Origin: Phaeodactylibacter sp.
GTDB taxonomy: Bacteria; Bacteroidota; Bacteroidia; Chitinophagales; Saprospiraceae
DNA length: 64,000 nucleotides
Reading direction: 5' to 3'
Assembly (NCBI GenBank): GCA_024102975.1
Contig: JAGFJD010000445.1
Coordinates: 20,714-84,713 of the forward strand
In this document: positions 33,258 through 41,483 of the stretch, one piece after another
Layout of the letters: the number at the start of each line of letters is the position of its first letter
Numbering within the stretch: the first letter of the stretch is position 1
The notes under the pieces: generated by a model
The model's input: only the letters and a program-made list of their open reading frames with translations
Databases searched by the model: none
Told to the model about the DNA's origin: nothing
Made by a program: the position numbers and the translations under genes

Positions 33258-34129
33258 ACCGAATTCGCTACTTGTTCTTTGATCTTTTCCAGTTCGTCTT
33301 TCATGCCGACGACGAGGCGCTGGATTTCAGAAGAGTAGGCTTTGGCGCCCATGGTGTTGATTTCGCGGCCCATTTCCTGGCTGATGAAGCTGAGCTTACG
33401 CCCTTTGGAGGCCTTTTTTTTGTTGAGTTCTTCGAGGTAGTACTTGCAGTGCTGTTCGAGGCGGACCTTTTCCTCGGTGATGTCGATCTTTTCCAGGTAG
33501 AAGAGGATTTCCTGTTCGAAGCGGTTCTCATCGATCTTGTCTTTGCCGAGGTAATCCTCCAGGTTCTGGTGCATGCGTTGGCGCAGGCGGGTGACGCGTT
33601 CCTCTTCGTGGGGGTTGAGCTGGCTGAGGAACCCGAGGATATTGTTCACGCGCAGGCGCATATCCTCTTCCATGGCGGATCCTTCGGCCAGGCGGAATTT
33701 CTCGAAGTTGTCGATGGCGGCGTTGAGGGCTTCCATGAGAGCGGCCCATTCCTCCCCGGTGACGGTGCCGGCGGCGGAGGCTACCACGTTGGGTAACCGC
33801 AGGATAGCCTGCAGCATGTCGCCGGAGGGGATGTTGAGTTCGGCGGTCAGGCGGGCGAGTTCCCGGTGGTATTTGCGGAACAGGGCTTCGTTGAGGCCGT
33901 ATTCGTCATCTCCCTGATGGGAGTTCAGGTCTATGGAGAGGTCAATCTTGCCCCGTTCCACCCGTTCGGCGATGATGCGGCGCAGGTCCGACTCTTTTTC
34001 CCGGTAGTTTTGAGGTAGCTTTATGCGGACGTCGGTGTACTTGCTGTTAAGCGAGCGAATCTCCACGTTGATGGTTTTGTCGCCGTAAGCGTGCGATACC
34101 CTACCATAGCCTGTCATTGAAAGCAGCAT
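33254..34129 (-). CDS. yicC: YicC/YloC family endoribonuclease
   Basis: 291 residues from the ATG at 34129, where the family always begins (MLLSMTGYGR). YicC proteins are stress-linked endoribonucleases that act on small or structured RNAs. Signs: EIRSLNSKYTDVRIKLP, the helical middle, and the C-terminal EMGREINTMGAKAYSSEIQRLVVGMKDELEKIKEQVANSV with the conserved E-x-G-R-E-x-N-T. Followed by gmk with a four-base overlap. Promoter box at 34151. Confidence 0.94.
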   Translation of the reverse strand: MLLSMTGYGRVSHAYGDKTINVEIRSLNSKYTDVRIKLPQNYREKESDLRRIIAERVERGKIDLSIDLNSHQGDDEYGLNEALFRKYHRELARLTAELNIPSGDMLQAILRLPNVVASAAGTVTGEEWAALMEALNAAIDNFEKFRLAEGSAMEEDMRLRVNNILGFLSQLNPHEEERVTRLRQRMHQNLEDYLGKDKIDENRFEQEILFYLEKIDITEEKVRLEQHCKYYLEELNKKKASKGRKLSFISQEMGREINTMGAKAYSSEIQRLVVGMKDELEKIKEQVANSV

Positions 34130-34150
34130 AAATTTATTTTTGGCGTCACG

Positions 34151-34158
34151 CAAAGATA
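34151..34158 (-). promoter_or_regulatory. -7 promoter box for yicC-gmk
   Basis: Minus-strand TATCTTTG, 21 bp before the yicC ATG. Confidence 0.6.
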
Positions 34159-34365
34159 TACCGCTTTGGGGAAAGTTAACGTTTTTTGGAAACAACTTTA
34201 AAGCTTGTTTTACGGGGGCTCCTGTTGTAACCGATTGATAGCTAGACAAAAAATATTGAAATAAACTAAACTTTTATTTTCGATTAAAGAATAAAATTCC
34301 GAAATTTGCCACTCGTTTTCAGAAGCGAAAAAACCGTATAACTTACTATAAACCAATAACTAACG

Positions 34366-34683
34366 ATGAGAAAAGCTGATTTGGTTGCAGCAATTTCAGA
34401 AAAGACTGGTGTGCCAAAGGTTGATGTGCTGGTAACATTGGAGACCTTTTTCAAAGAGGTTAAGGGCTCCCTGGCAGATGGAGAAAATGTATACATCCGT
34501 GGTTTCGGCTCTTTCGTCATCAAGAAGCGAGCCAAAAAAATTGGCCGTCATATCAAGAAGAACGTTGCTATAGAGATTCCCGAACATTACATCCCGGCGT
34601 TTAAGCCAGCCAAGGTTTTTGTCGAGCAGGTGAAGGAAAATGTAAACACAATGCCCGGCGAAGAAGATGACGACGACGAATAG
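34366..34683 (+). CDS. HU/IHF family DNA-binding protein with acidic tail
   Basis: 105 residues. It bends and compacts DNA as a dimer. Residues 1-90 are a complete HU fold: MRKADLVAAISEKTGVPKVD, LETFFKEVKGSLADGENVYIRGFGSF, basic arm RAKKIGRHIKKNV, IPEHYIPAFKPAK. The usual arm tip proline is replaced by NVAIEI. The last 12 residues (PGEEDDDDE) form an acidic tail not found in E. coli HU. It leads a plus-strand set with a TPR protein, a tiny basic protein and rng. Confidence 0.92.
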   Translation: MRKADLVAAISEKTGVPKVDVLVTLETFFKEVKGSLADGENVYIRGFGSFVIKKRAKKIGRHIKKNVAIEIPEHYIPAFKPAKVFVEQVKENVNTMPGEEDDDDE

Positions 34684-34737
34684 AGGGACTGAACGGGCGC
34701 CCCTCGCCCGGGCTTTCTGATCAAGAATCCGGCATAC

Positions 34738-35526
34738 ATGACAAAACTTCAATGGGCTGTCATCGCCTCGGCTGTAGGGATGTTCTTCCTTATTTACCTG
34801 GGGTGTGAAACGACACCCGAAAATATCAAGGCACTCGAAAAGTCGAGGGCGCTGGCGGCTGAAAGTACAGACATCAATACTTTGCTGCAGGATGCCAGGC
34901 CTACGCTCGACAACAGGGCCTCCGGTTCGATCCTGGCATTGGAAACAGAACTGGAAAAAACGCCGGCCGATTCTGCGCGGGCGGAAGTGTTCAAGCGCCT
35001 GGCTTCGAAGTGGTATGAACTGGGGTACCCTGCCATCTCGGGATACTACGCCCAACAGGTGGCCGAGCTGGCTGGCGGCGAGGAAGCCTGGTCTATCGCC
35101 GGCACGACGTACACCATCTGTGTTCAACAAAGCCAGGAACAAAAAACAAGGGACTTTTGTACAGGCAGAGCAGTGCAGGCTTTTGAGAACGCCATCTCGC
35201 TAAACCCGCAGGAAACCGCCCATCAGGTAAACCTGGCGTTAGCCTACGCTTCCAATCCTCCGCCGGACAATCCCATGAAGGGGATTCTCATGCTGCGGGA
35301 CTTAAACCAAAAGGACCCGGATAACGTTCTCGTTTTGAATACCTTGGCCAGGTTAGCTATTCAAACCGGCCAGTATCCCAGAGCGGTTGAGCGCCTCGAA
35401 CGGGCGCTCCATCTGGAACCCGATAATTCCAGTACGATCTGCCTGTTGGCAGAAGCATACCGGGGCAGCGGCGAAACCGAAAAGGCAGAAGCCTTTGCCG
35501 GCCGGTGCCGCAGCCTCCGGCGATAG
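34738..35526 (+). CDS. Membrane-anchored TPR protein
   Basis: 262 residues. The N-terminus (WAVIASAVGMFFLIYLGC) is either a membrane anchor or a lipoprotein signal with an imperfect lipobox (YLGC). A helical linker follows, then four to five TPR units (residues 85-255: AEVFKRLASKWYELGYPAISGYYAQQ, AVQAFENAISLNPQETAHQVNLALAY, LVLNTLARLAIQTGQYPRAVERLERALHLEPDN). TPRs usually hold proteins together; the partner is unknown. It starts 54 bp after HU; a GC-rich hairpin (CGGGCG/CGCCCG, about 34693-34709) lies in between. Confidence 0.8.
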   Translation: MTKLQWAVIASAVGMFFLIYLGCETTPENIKALEKSRALAAESTDINTLLQDARPTLDNRASGSILALETELEKTPADSARAEVFKRLASKWYELGYPAISGYYAQQVAELAGGEEAWSIAGTTYTICVQQSQEQKTRDFCTGRAVQAFENAISLNPQETAHQVNLALAYASNPPPDNPMKGILMLRDLNQKDPDNVLVLNTLARLAIQTGQYPRAVERLERALHLEPDNSSTICLLAEAYRGSGETEKAEAFAGRCRSLRR

Positions 35527-35571
35527 TGTGTATAAAGACCATTATTCACTCATTTTTAAAAGACTTTGCAT

Positions 35572-35667
35572 ATGCCGTGTGGAAAAAAGAGAAAGAGACA
35601 TAAGATTGCGACGCACAAACGCAAGAAGCGCTTGCGCAAAAATCGCCATAAGAAGAAGAACAGATAA
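35572..35667 (+). CDS. Tiny basic AURKAIP1/COX24-domain (ribosome-associated) protein
   Basis: 31 residues, beginning MPCGKKRKRHKIATHKRKKR, more than half Lys, Arg or His. It matches the very short Bacteroidota proteins annotated as AURKAIP1/COX24 domain, whose mitochondrial relative is a small-subunit ribosomal protein. The length and sequence are conserved in the phylum and the usual place is near rng, as here. Role in the small ribosomal subunit is from family knowledge, not shown here. Confidence 0.85.
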   Translation: MPCGKKRKRHKIATHKRKKRLRKNRHKKKNR

Positions 35668-35682
35668 ATGATCCTGGTATTG

Positions 35683-35917
35683 GGTGTTGAGGGCGCCGCT
35701 GACAGCTCTCCGGATACTGTTGTTTACAGGATGCCCGGCTCAGCGACCACCACTAACACTTGGCCTGAAAAAAAACTCGCATTGCGTCGTACGGGGTGAA
35801 CAAAGCCCCCGTACCCGCAGCGATGCAGCCCGGAAAAAATATGAGACAGGAGGTGCGAGGTAAAAAAAGCGGTAGCGAGAATCACTCGGGAAACCGAAAG
35901 CTGCCGGAACCCGCACA
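35683..35917 (+). ncRNA. Putative structured RNA / long leader upstream of rng
   Basis: Three nested hairpins. H1: GTGTT 35684-35688 with AACAC 35755-35759, CGCTGA 35697-35702 with TCAGCG 35740-35745, CCGG 35710 with CCGG 35735, CTGT 35717 with ACAG 35726. H2: GTACGGGG 35789-35796 with CCCCGTAC 35807-35814. H3: GTGCG 35853 with CGCAC 35912, CGGTAGC 35870 with GCTGCCG 35900, TCGG-GAAA-CCGA 35886-35897 (GNRA tetraloop). No reading frame fits. I matched it to no known riboswitch, tmRNA, RNase P or SRP RNA. Strand is inferred from the plus-strand genes around it. Either an independent RNA or an rng leader; E. coli rne is autoregulated through its leader. Confidence 0.5.
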
Positions 35918-36257
35918 GTAAAAAACAGCCGCAAAGATTATTAATCCATCAGTAGTTTATGCCTCAACCGGCACACCGTTCCCAAAAGCCTAAAACAAGA
36001 GCGTCGAAACACCCCATAACTAATTAGCAAGAAACAACAAATTCATTAGGCTTTGGCTGTTTTCTCCTGCCTCCTTGACATTGGCCCCTGGCCCTTGGGT
36101 GAATATATTTCAGCAGTCCTTTTTCCAGCTGCCAGCACACTACCCTCAGCGCCCGATACCGACAGTCTTAAGTTGCTCCCGGCTAAACCGGCAACGAGCC
36201 TTCCGCCAAGTGGCAGGCCCGCGTGCAGGAAGCGGAGCAGCAGAAAAAATTATCCCC
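35918..36257. other. Rest of the rng leader
   Basis: 340 bp without gene features. An ATG-initiated extension of the rng frame is open from 36075 but the peptide is Pro/Ala-rich and lacks the family's N-terminus. TAGGCTTTG at about 36046 resembles a -7 box with one extra base. Confidence 0.4.
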
Positions 36258-37808
36258 GTGGAAAAAGAACTGATTATTAATTCCACCCCCACGGAAGTTG
36301 AGATTGCACTGCTGGAAGATTCAAAACTAGTTGAGCTACACTACCAGAAAACAAACAACAACTTTACTGTAGGGGATATTTTCCTGGGCAGGATCAAAAG
36401 ATTGATGCCCGGCCTGAACGCTGCATTTGTCGATATCGGGCACAAAAAAGATGCCTTTCTTCACTACACAGACCTGGGGCCCAAGCTGCGTTCGCTTCTG
36501 AAGTTTACCAACAGCTCCATGTCCGGAGGTATCAATACCCACGCCCTTGATAACTTCAAGATCGAGCCGGACATTATCAAAACGGGCAAGATCGACCAGG
36601 TGCTCAGCAAAAAGCAGCCTATTCTGGTGCAGGTGCTGAAGGAGCCTATCTCGACCAAGGGCCCCCGCCTGAGTTGCGAGATCACTCTGCCGGGCCGGTA
36701 CCTGGTCCTGACCCCCTTCTCCAATATTGTCGCCGTCTCCAAGAAGATTGCCAACGCCGACGAACGCAAGCGCCTGCAACTGCTGGTGGAAAGCATTCGG
36801 CCCAAAAACTTCGGCGTCATCGTGCGCACTGCGGCCGAGGGTAAAAAAGTGGCCGACCTGCACGAAGAGCTCTCCCTGATCATGGCCAAATGGGAAGATA
36901 TGTTCCGGCAGATGCACAAGGCCAAACCTCCGATCAAATTGCTGAGCGAACTGGATAAGACCTCCAGTATACTACGCGACATCCTCAGCGACTCCTTCAA
37001 CCGCATCGTGGTCAACGACAAACAGCTTTACCAGAATATCCGCGGCTATCTGGAATCCATTGCGCCGGAACAGGTGAAGATCGTGGCCCAACACCGCAAC
37101 AACCGGTCGGTGTTCGATGCGTTCGGCGTTACCAAACAGATCAAGTCTTCCTTTGGCAAGACAGCCACCATGCCCAGCGGTGCCTATCTGGTGATCGAGC
37201 ATACCGAGGCCATGCACGTCATCGATGTGAACAGCGGCCATAAGATGTCCAGCCAGAACCAGGAAGAGGCCGTCATGCGGGTCAACCTGGAGGCCGCTGA
37301 AGAAATCGCCCGGCAACTGCGGCTGCGGGACATCGGAGGCATCATCATCATCGACTTCATCGATATGAAAAAAGCCGACCAGAAGCGGGAGTTGCTCAAA
37401 GCTATGCGCCAGTTCATGAAAAAGGACCGCGCCCAGCACACGATCCTTCCGCTCAGCAAGTTCGGCCTGATGCAGATCACGCGGCAGCGCGTCCGCCCGG
37501 AAGTCAACATCAATACCGCAGAAGTCTGCCCGACCTGCAACGGCACCGGCAAGATCAATGCTTCGATCCTCATTGCCGACGAGATCGAGCGCGACCTGAA
37601 TTTCATCCTGCAGTCGAGGCCCAAGTCAAAGATCAAATTGCTGGTGCATCCCTTCATCGAGGCTTATCTGAAAAAAGGATGGCCAAGCCATCAGATGAAA
37701 TGGTACATGAGTTTCTACAAATGGGTACGGATACAGCCGAATACCGACTATCATCTCACGAAGTACCGGTTCTTCGACGAGAATGACGATGAAATCCGGT
37801 TGAATTAG
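36258..37808 (+). CDS. rng: Ribonuclease G/E
   Basis: 516 residues from a GTG at 36258 (VEKELIINST), where Bacteroidota RNase G/E proteins begin. A 5'-end-dependent endoribonuclease for mRNA decay and rRNA maturation. S1 domain residues about 37-125 (VGDIFLGRIKRLMPGLNAAFVDIGHKKDAFL); RNase H-like and 5'-sensor parts; DNase I-like active site with two Asp in VIDVNSG and IIIIDFIDMK; Zn-link motif EVCPTCNGTG with CPxC. It lacks the long scaffold tail of E. coli RNase E. The leader is long and structured, suggesting post-transcriptional control. Confidence 0.95.
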   Translation: MEKELIINSTPTEVEIALLEDSKLVELHYQKTNNNFTVGDIFLGRIKRLMPGLNAAFVDIGHKKDAFLHYTDLGPKLRSLLKFTNSSMSGGINTHALDNFKIEPDIIKTGKIDQVLSKKQPILVQVLKEPISTKGPRLSCEITLPGRYLVLTPFSNIVAVSKKIANADERKRLQLLVESIRPKNFGVIVRTAAEGKKVADLHEELSLIMAKWEDMFRQMHKAKPPIKLLSELDKTSSILRDILSDSFNRIVVNDKQLYQNIRGYLESIAPEQVKIVAQHRNNRSVFDAFGVTKQIKSSFGKTATMPSGAYLVIEHTEAMHVIDVNSGHKMSSQNQEEAVMRVNLEAAEEIARQLRLRDIGGIIIIDFIDMKKADQKRELLKAMRQFMKKDRAQHTILPLSKFGLMQITRQRVRPEVNINTAEVCPTCNGTGKINASILIADEIERDLNFILQSRPKSKIKLLVHPFIEAYLKKGWPSHQMKWYMSFYKWVRIQPNTDYHLTKYRFFDENDDEIRLN

Positions 37809-37980
37809 TTGTCGGTTGATGGTTAATGGTTGTTTGTTGGTCGTTTGCCAACGAACAACCATCAACCGGCAACGCTTCTTCTTCCGCCCGGCTCATCGGG
37901 CAGCCGCAGTTCCAGGCCTTACAGCCGTTGAGCGTGATCATCAGCAGTAACGCAATTCCTCCTTTTTTCCAGTTCTCCAT
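37756..37980 (-). CDS. Small putative lipoprotein running into a repeat
   Basis: 74 codons on the minus strand. The start is a clear lipoprotein signal (MENWKKGGIALLLMITLNGC, lipobox LNGC), then a short Cys-rich segment KAWNCGCPMSRAEEE. After about 45 residues the frame enters the inverted repeat at 37809 (Thr/Asn/Gln-rich nonsense) and ends inside the 3' end of rng. The true protein was probably about 45 residues and its stop may have been lost by insertion of the repeat. Confidence 0.45.
   Translation of the reverse strand: MENWKKGGIALLLMITLNGCKAWNCGCPMSRAEEEALPVDGCSLANDQQTTINHQPTTNSTGFHRHSRRRTGTS
37809..37875. repeat. Inverted repeat of TTGT/ACAA words after rng
   Basis: GTTGTCGGTTGATGG (37809-37823) pairs with CCATCAACCGGCAAC (37860-37874, one bulge) and GTTTGTTGG faces CGAACAAC. 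It starts directly after the rng stop codon. Confidence 0.7.
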
Positions 37981-38167
37981 AGATCGTAAAAGGGTTTCGG
38001 CGAAGTTAATAAATAAAGGGTGGGCGGTAAGCCTGCGGAGGGGCTTTTTCCCTGCCGCAAAGACCCAAAGGCGCCTGGGGAAAGCTTAGGGCTTCCCTGC
38101 GGTTTGGTGTCCCGTATATTCAGCCCGGCAAACTTCGCGGCAATAAACTTCTGTTAAAAATTGGCTT

Positions 38168-39283
38168 ATGGCAGCAACGCCTCGCATTTTGGTGGCCCCA
38201 CTCGATTGGGGGCTGGGGCATGCCACCCGTTGCGTTCCCATTATCGAAGCGGTCAGGCGGCAGGGAGGGGTGGTGGCCGTGGGCACGGCGGGCAGCGCTC
38301 TCGCCTATCTCAAAGCGGAGTTTCCGGGCCTGGAATTCGTCAACCTGCCAGCCTACAATATTCGGTATTATTGGGAAAACATGTTCTGTAATATCGGAGT
38401 ACAGGCACCCGGGCTGCTTCGCGCCATCTGGCGGGAACACCGTCAACTCCAGCGGATCGTCCGTCGCCTGAATATTGACGCCGTAATTTCGGATAGCCGG
38501 TTCGGTTGTTTTTCTCCGCACATTCCCTCCGTTTTTGTCACTCACCAGATTCATATTCAAATACCTTCGCTCCCGCTGCAATGGCTGGCCAACCGGTTGA
38601 ACCACTGGTTCATCCGGCAATACGGCGAATGCTGGATACCGGACGTGCCCGGGCCAGGCAGCCTGTCGGGCGCCCTTTCTTTTCCCTGGAATCCGGGCCA
38701 TCAGGGGCCACTTGAAAGTGGCCTCTCCGGGAAAATTCGGCACATCGGCATTCTTTCCCGGCTTCAGCCGGAGGAAAGGGAGAAAGAATATGACATCCTG
38801 GCGTTGCTCTCCGGGCCCGAACCGCAGCGCAGCCGGCTCGAAAGCGCTCTGATCGGGCAGCTGTCTGCCCTGCCTTATCGCGTGCTGTTGGCACAAGGCC
38901 TGCCGGGCCGGGAAAAGCGGTGCCGGCCTGTCCCGCACATCGAGGTAGTTTCCTTCCTGAAGGCACGGGAACTCCGGCACGCCCTGGGCCGTTCTGCCCT
39001 GGTGATCTGCCGGCCCGGGTACAGCACGGTCATGGATATGGCGGCGATGGGGAAAAAAGCCCTGTTCATTCCCACTCCCGGGCAAACGGAGCAGGAATAT
39101 CTGGCGCGGCGGCTGCAACGGCTGGGATACTGCCCCTGTCAAAACCAGAATGAACTGGATGTGAAAAAGGGGGTGCCTGACGCCGAATCCTACGCTGGAT
39201 TTCCAAAATACGACAGGGAGGAGGCACGGCTTACCGAGGTAGTGAAGAGCCTGATGGGACGGATAGCGCCTCGGCCAGGTTAA
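38168..39283 (+). CDS. Glycosyltransferase, MurG/GT28-like
   Basis: 371 residues. GT-B fold: N-terminal ILVAPLDWGLGHATRCVPIIEAVRR holds the phosphate loop of the acceptor domain (GLGHA); C-terminal VICRPGYSTVMDMAAMGKKALFIPTPGQTEQEYLARRL is the sugar-nucleotide site typical for UDP-sugar enzymes (RxGYSTxxD, PTPGQxEQ). This matches the family PF13528 used for uncharacterised Bacteroidota transferases. No membrane helix. Substrate unknown; it stands alone with a short 5' region that also carries the promoter. A hairpin GGCCACTT/AAGTGGCC lies inside the gene near 38706. Confidence 0.83.
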   Translation: MAATPRILVAPLDWGLGHATRCVPIIEAVRRQGGVVAVGTAGSALAYLKAEFPGLEFVNLPAYNIRYYWENMFCNIGVQAPGLLRAIWREHRQLQRIVRRLNIDAVISDSRFGCFSPHIPSVFVTHQIHIQIPSLPLQWLANRLNHWFIRQYGECWIPDVPGPGSLSGALSFPWNPGHQGPLESGLSGKIRHIGILSRLQPEEREKEYDILALLSGPEPQRSRLESALIGQLSALPYRVLLAQGLPGREKRCRPVPHIEVVSFLKARELRHALGRSALVICRPGYSTVMDMAAMGKKALFIPTPGQTEQEYLARRLQRLGYCPCQNQNELDVKKGVPDAESYAGFPKYDREEARLTEVVKSLMGRIAPRPG

Positions 39284-39317
39284 ATGTTGCGGCCCTGTAG
39301 CAGAAAAATCTGCAAAG

Positions 39318-39515
39318 GTGCAAGTAAAATGGGGAAATGTTCAAGGGGGGGCGCGAGCCTTTTTGAAGGTGGCCATCGATAAAGCAAAGGATGGCCTGAA
39401 AAGGGAAAGCGCCGTGATGATCGATCAGGTTCGGGCCATTGATAACAAGCGGCTGGCTAAGAAGATCGGCAACCTGCTCAGAAAGTCTGCAACAATATTT
39501 CTTGTTCCTTCATGA
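39318..39515 (+). pseudogene. Remnant of a MazF/PemK-type toxin
   Basis: The C-terminal stretch ESAVMIDQVRAIDNKRLAKK (about 39400-39460) matches the last beta-strand and helix of MazF/PemK mRNA interferases (xSxVxxxQxRxIDxxRLxxKIG). The first two thirds of the toxin, with the catalytic Arg, are missing and no antitoxin gene precedes it. It is a decayed gene. The surrounding 39284-39609 shows nothing else. Confidence 0.5.
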
Positions 39516-39609
39516 AATAATACTTTCTGCTACTTTCCTTTTCAATAAATGTACATAATATGCTCCTGTTTTTCAAGGAAGTTCTAAATAGACAGTAAAA
39601 CAAATGTGT

Positions 39610-40482
39610 TTAGAGTTTCATTCCCTGCTTCTGGAGATGTTCATAAATGGCCACCACCCCAAACAATAACAAAAACCCATACACTGCATCATCCAACGGC
39701 ACGGAGGTGATGCGAATGCCCAGATACTCATCCGGGTTGTAGATCACGATGGGCTGCTCGGTATAGCCCCCGGTCAGGACGCCATTGACAAGGAGGAAGG
39801 GTAGGAGGCTCACCAGAAAGGCCAGATAGAAGCGGCTGCGGTAAGAACCGTCAAGGAAGAGAAAGTGGTAGAGGACGAAAAAGCCCGCCAGCAGGAAGGC
39901 CGTGCTGGTGTACAGATGCCCCCAGCAGAGGAAGCCCACCGCCAGGAAAATGGCGATCAGTCCCAGGGTCATGGGCCGCTCGATGCGGGCCAGCAGGTCG
40001 GGCTTGATGTAAAAGTTGAAGCATTCGTAGACAAAAACACAGGCGAAAGGCACCGTGAAAAAGAACAGCCACTCCTCAACGGGCAGGCCCAGAAAGGTAA
40101 TGCCGGCAAAGTAGCGCTCATTGAAACCCCATACCCCCTTCGCCGTAAAAAAAACATCCCACAGAATAAAAACAGCCCCCACAATGGCGATGGCAGGCAG
40201 CAGGGACTTCCACTTTTTGTAGTAATGAACATTTTTGTCGAAGCTAAGGGCAAAAACAGGCACGAAGGTGAAGATATGGAGGTAGAAATAGGCCCATTGG
40301 GTTTCCAGCCAGGGGAAAAGGCGCACATTTGGCACTTCCATCAACAGGTTGCCGGGTTGTACACTGTTGGTGAGCCATTGTATGCCGACGAGCATTATGG
40401 GCAGGGCAATAAGGGCAGCTTTTAGCAAGCTGCTTTTGGACGGGTTGACTGCCTTATTCCGCATACTAACTAATGATTCCAT
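39610..40482 (-). CDS. Membrane lycopene cyclase, fused CrtYcd type
   Basis: 290 residues from the ATG at 40482. Seven to eight membrane helices. Two lycopene-cyclase domains are fused: the first with FPWLETQWAYFYLHIFTFVPV and FLGLPVEEWLFFFTVPFACVFVYE (the PxEExLFF motif of the family), the second with ITSVPLDDAVYGFLLLFGVVAIYE. It would cyclise the psi ends of lycopene to beta-carotene. Last gene of a crtI-crtB-cyclase unit, separated from crtB by 141 bp with two hairpin repeats. Confidence 0.87.
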   Translation of the reverse strand: MESLVSMRNKAVNPSKSSLLKAALIALPIMLVGIQWLTNSVQPGNLLMEVPNVRLFPWLETQWAYFYLHIFTFVPVFALSFDKNVHYYKKWKSLLPAIAIVGAVFILWDVFFTAKGVWGFNERYFAGITFLGLPVEEWLFFFTVPFACVFVYECFNFYIKPDLLARIERPMTLGLIAIFLAVGFLCWGHLYTSTAFLLAGFFVLYHFLFLDGSYRSRFYLAFLVSLLPFLLVNGVLTGGYTEQPIVIYNPDEYLGIRITSVPLDDAVYGFLLLFGVVAIYEHLQKQGMKL

Positions 40483-40499
40483 ATTTCTTTTTAAATCAG

Positions 40500-40549
40500 G
40501 ACTTGACAAGTTTGCTGGCAGCCCCCCCGGATGGAAAACTTGTCAAGTC
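40500..40549. repeat. Hairpin repeat, CCCCG-loop family (copy 2)
   Basis: GACTTGACAAGTTT (40500-40513) and AAACTTGTCAAGTC (40536-40549) pair perfectly over 14 bp; the loop holds CCCCCCCGG. Confidence 0.8.
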
Positions 40550-40570
40550 TATCTGGTTGGCCGCGCCGGA

Positions 40571-40627
40571 GTAGGCTTAAGCAGTTTTCCGGTTGGTTCC
40601 CCGAAGTAGAAAACTGGTTAAGCCTAC
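40571..40627. repeat. Hairpin repeat, CCCCG-loop family (copy 3)
   Basis: GTAGGCTTAAGCAGTTTTC (40571-40589) and GAAAACTGGTTAAGCCTAC (40609-40627) pair with one mismatch; loop TTCCCCGAAGTA. Its outer end overlaps the stop codon of crtB (40624-40626). Confidence 0.8.
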
Positions 40628-41460
40628 AATAAGTTAAGGCTATTGCGCAGCGCCGAGCTGAACAGCAGCACTGCCTTCCGCCGGTTCGGCACCCGGATGC
40701 GCTCTTCCGTCACCCGGTCGGCAGGGGCGTTCCGGATTTTCTTGTACAGGTTGATGTAATAGATGTAGGCCAGGTAAACGCCGAAGCGGGCGCCCTTGGG
40801 CAGTTGTATGATGCCCTTGTAGGCGTCGTCGAAGTCCTGCTTGATGTCCGCTTCGATGGCCAGCTTGTCCTCGTTGGTGAAGCGCGTGAAGTCGACGCCC
40901 GGGAAGTACACCCGGCCCCGCTCGTCGAAGTCGCTCTTCATGTCGCGCAGGAAGTTGATCTTCTGGAAGGCGCTGCCCAGGCTGCAGGCCGGCGCTTTCA
41001 GGCGCTGGTACATGGCGTCGTCTCCCTCGCAGAAAACGCGCAGGCACATCAGGCCGACGACCTCCGCCGAGCCGTAGATGTACTGCTTATAGAGGCTGTC
41101 GTGATAACGGTCGTGGTGGAGGTCCATCTCCATGCTGTCCAGGAAGGCGTCGATCAGCTCCCGTTCGATCTGGTACTGGTGCACGGTAGCCTGGAAGGCA
41201 TGCAGCACCGGGTTGAGGCTGATGCGCTCTTCGATGGCGCGGTAGGTGTCTTCCCGGAAACGTTGCAAAAGCTTCGCTTTGGGAAAGTCGTGGAACGTAT
41301 CTACGATTTCATCCGCAAAGCGGACAAAGCCGTAGACGGCATAGATGGGCGCCCGGAAGCGTTTGTCAAAAACCCGGATGCCCATGGAGAAGGAAGTGCT
41401 GTAGCGCTTGGTGATGTGCTCGCTGCACTCCTCGCAAACCTTGTTATACAATTCCATCAT
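40624..41460 (-). CDS. crtB: Phytoene synthase
   Basis: 278 residues. It condenses two geranylgeranyl diphosphates to phytoene. Trans-isoprenyl synthase motifs: first Asp-rich motif YGFVRFADEIVDTF, second REDTYRAIEE at its usual place, LGSAFQKINFLRDMKSDFDERGRVYFP with the signature N-x-x-R-D, and FPGVDFTRFTNEDKLAIEADI. Part of the carotenoid operon after crtI (24 bp gap). Its stop lies within a palindromic repeat. Confidence 0.94.
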   Translation of the reverse strand: MMELYNKVCEECSEHITKRYSTSFSMGIRVFDKRFRAPIYAVYGFVRFADEIVDTFHDFPKAKLLQRFREDTYRAIEERISLNPVLHAFQATVHQYQIERELIDAFLDSMEMDLHHDRYHDSLYKQYIYGSAEVVGLMCLRVFCEGDDAMYQRLKAPACSLGSAFQKINFLRDMKSDFDERGRVYFPGVDFTRFTNEDKLAIEADIKQDFDDAYKGIIQLPKGARFGVYLAYIYYINLYKKIRNAPADRVTEERIRVPNRRKAVLLFSSALRNSLNLL

Positions 41461-41483
41461 AGCGTTATCGGTTTGTCTGATAG

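Noticed and set aside
35780..35920. Cobalamin riboswitch, RNase P RNA, tmRNA or SRP RNA
   Set aside because: The conserved cores of these RNAs are not found; only general hairpin structure is seen.
38701..38730. GGCCACTT/AAGTGGCC hairpin as a repeat insertion in the glycosyltransferase
   Set aside because: Lies in frame in a smooth coding sequence and lacks the loop of the hairpin family; probably chance.
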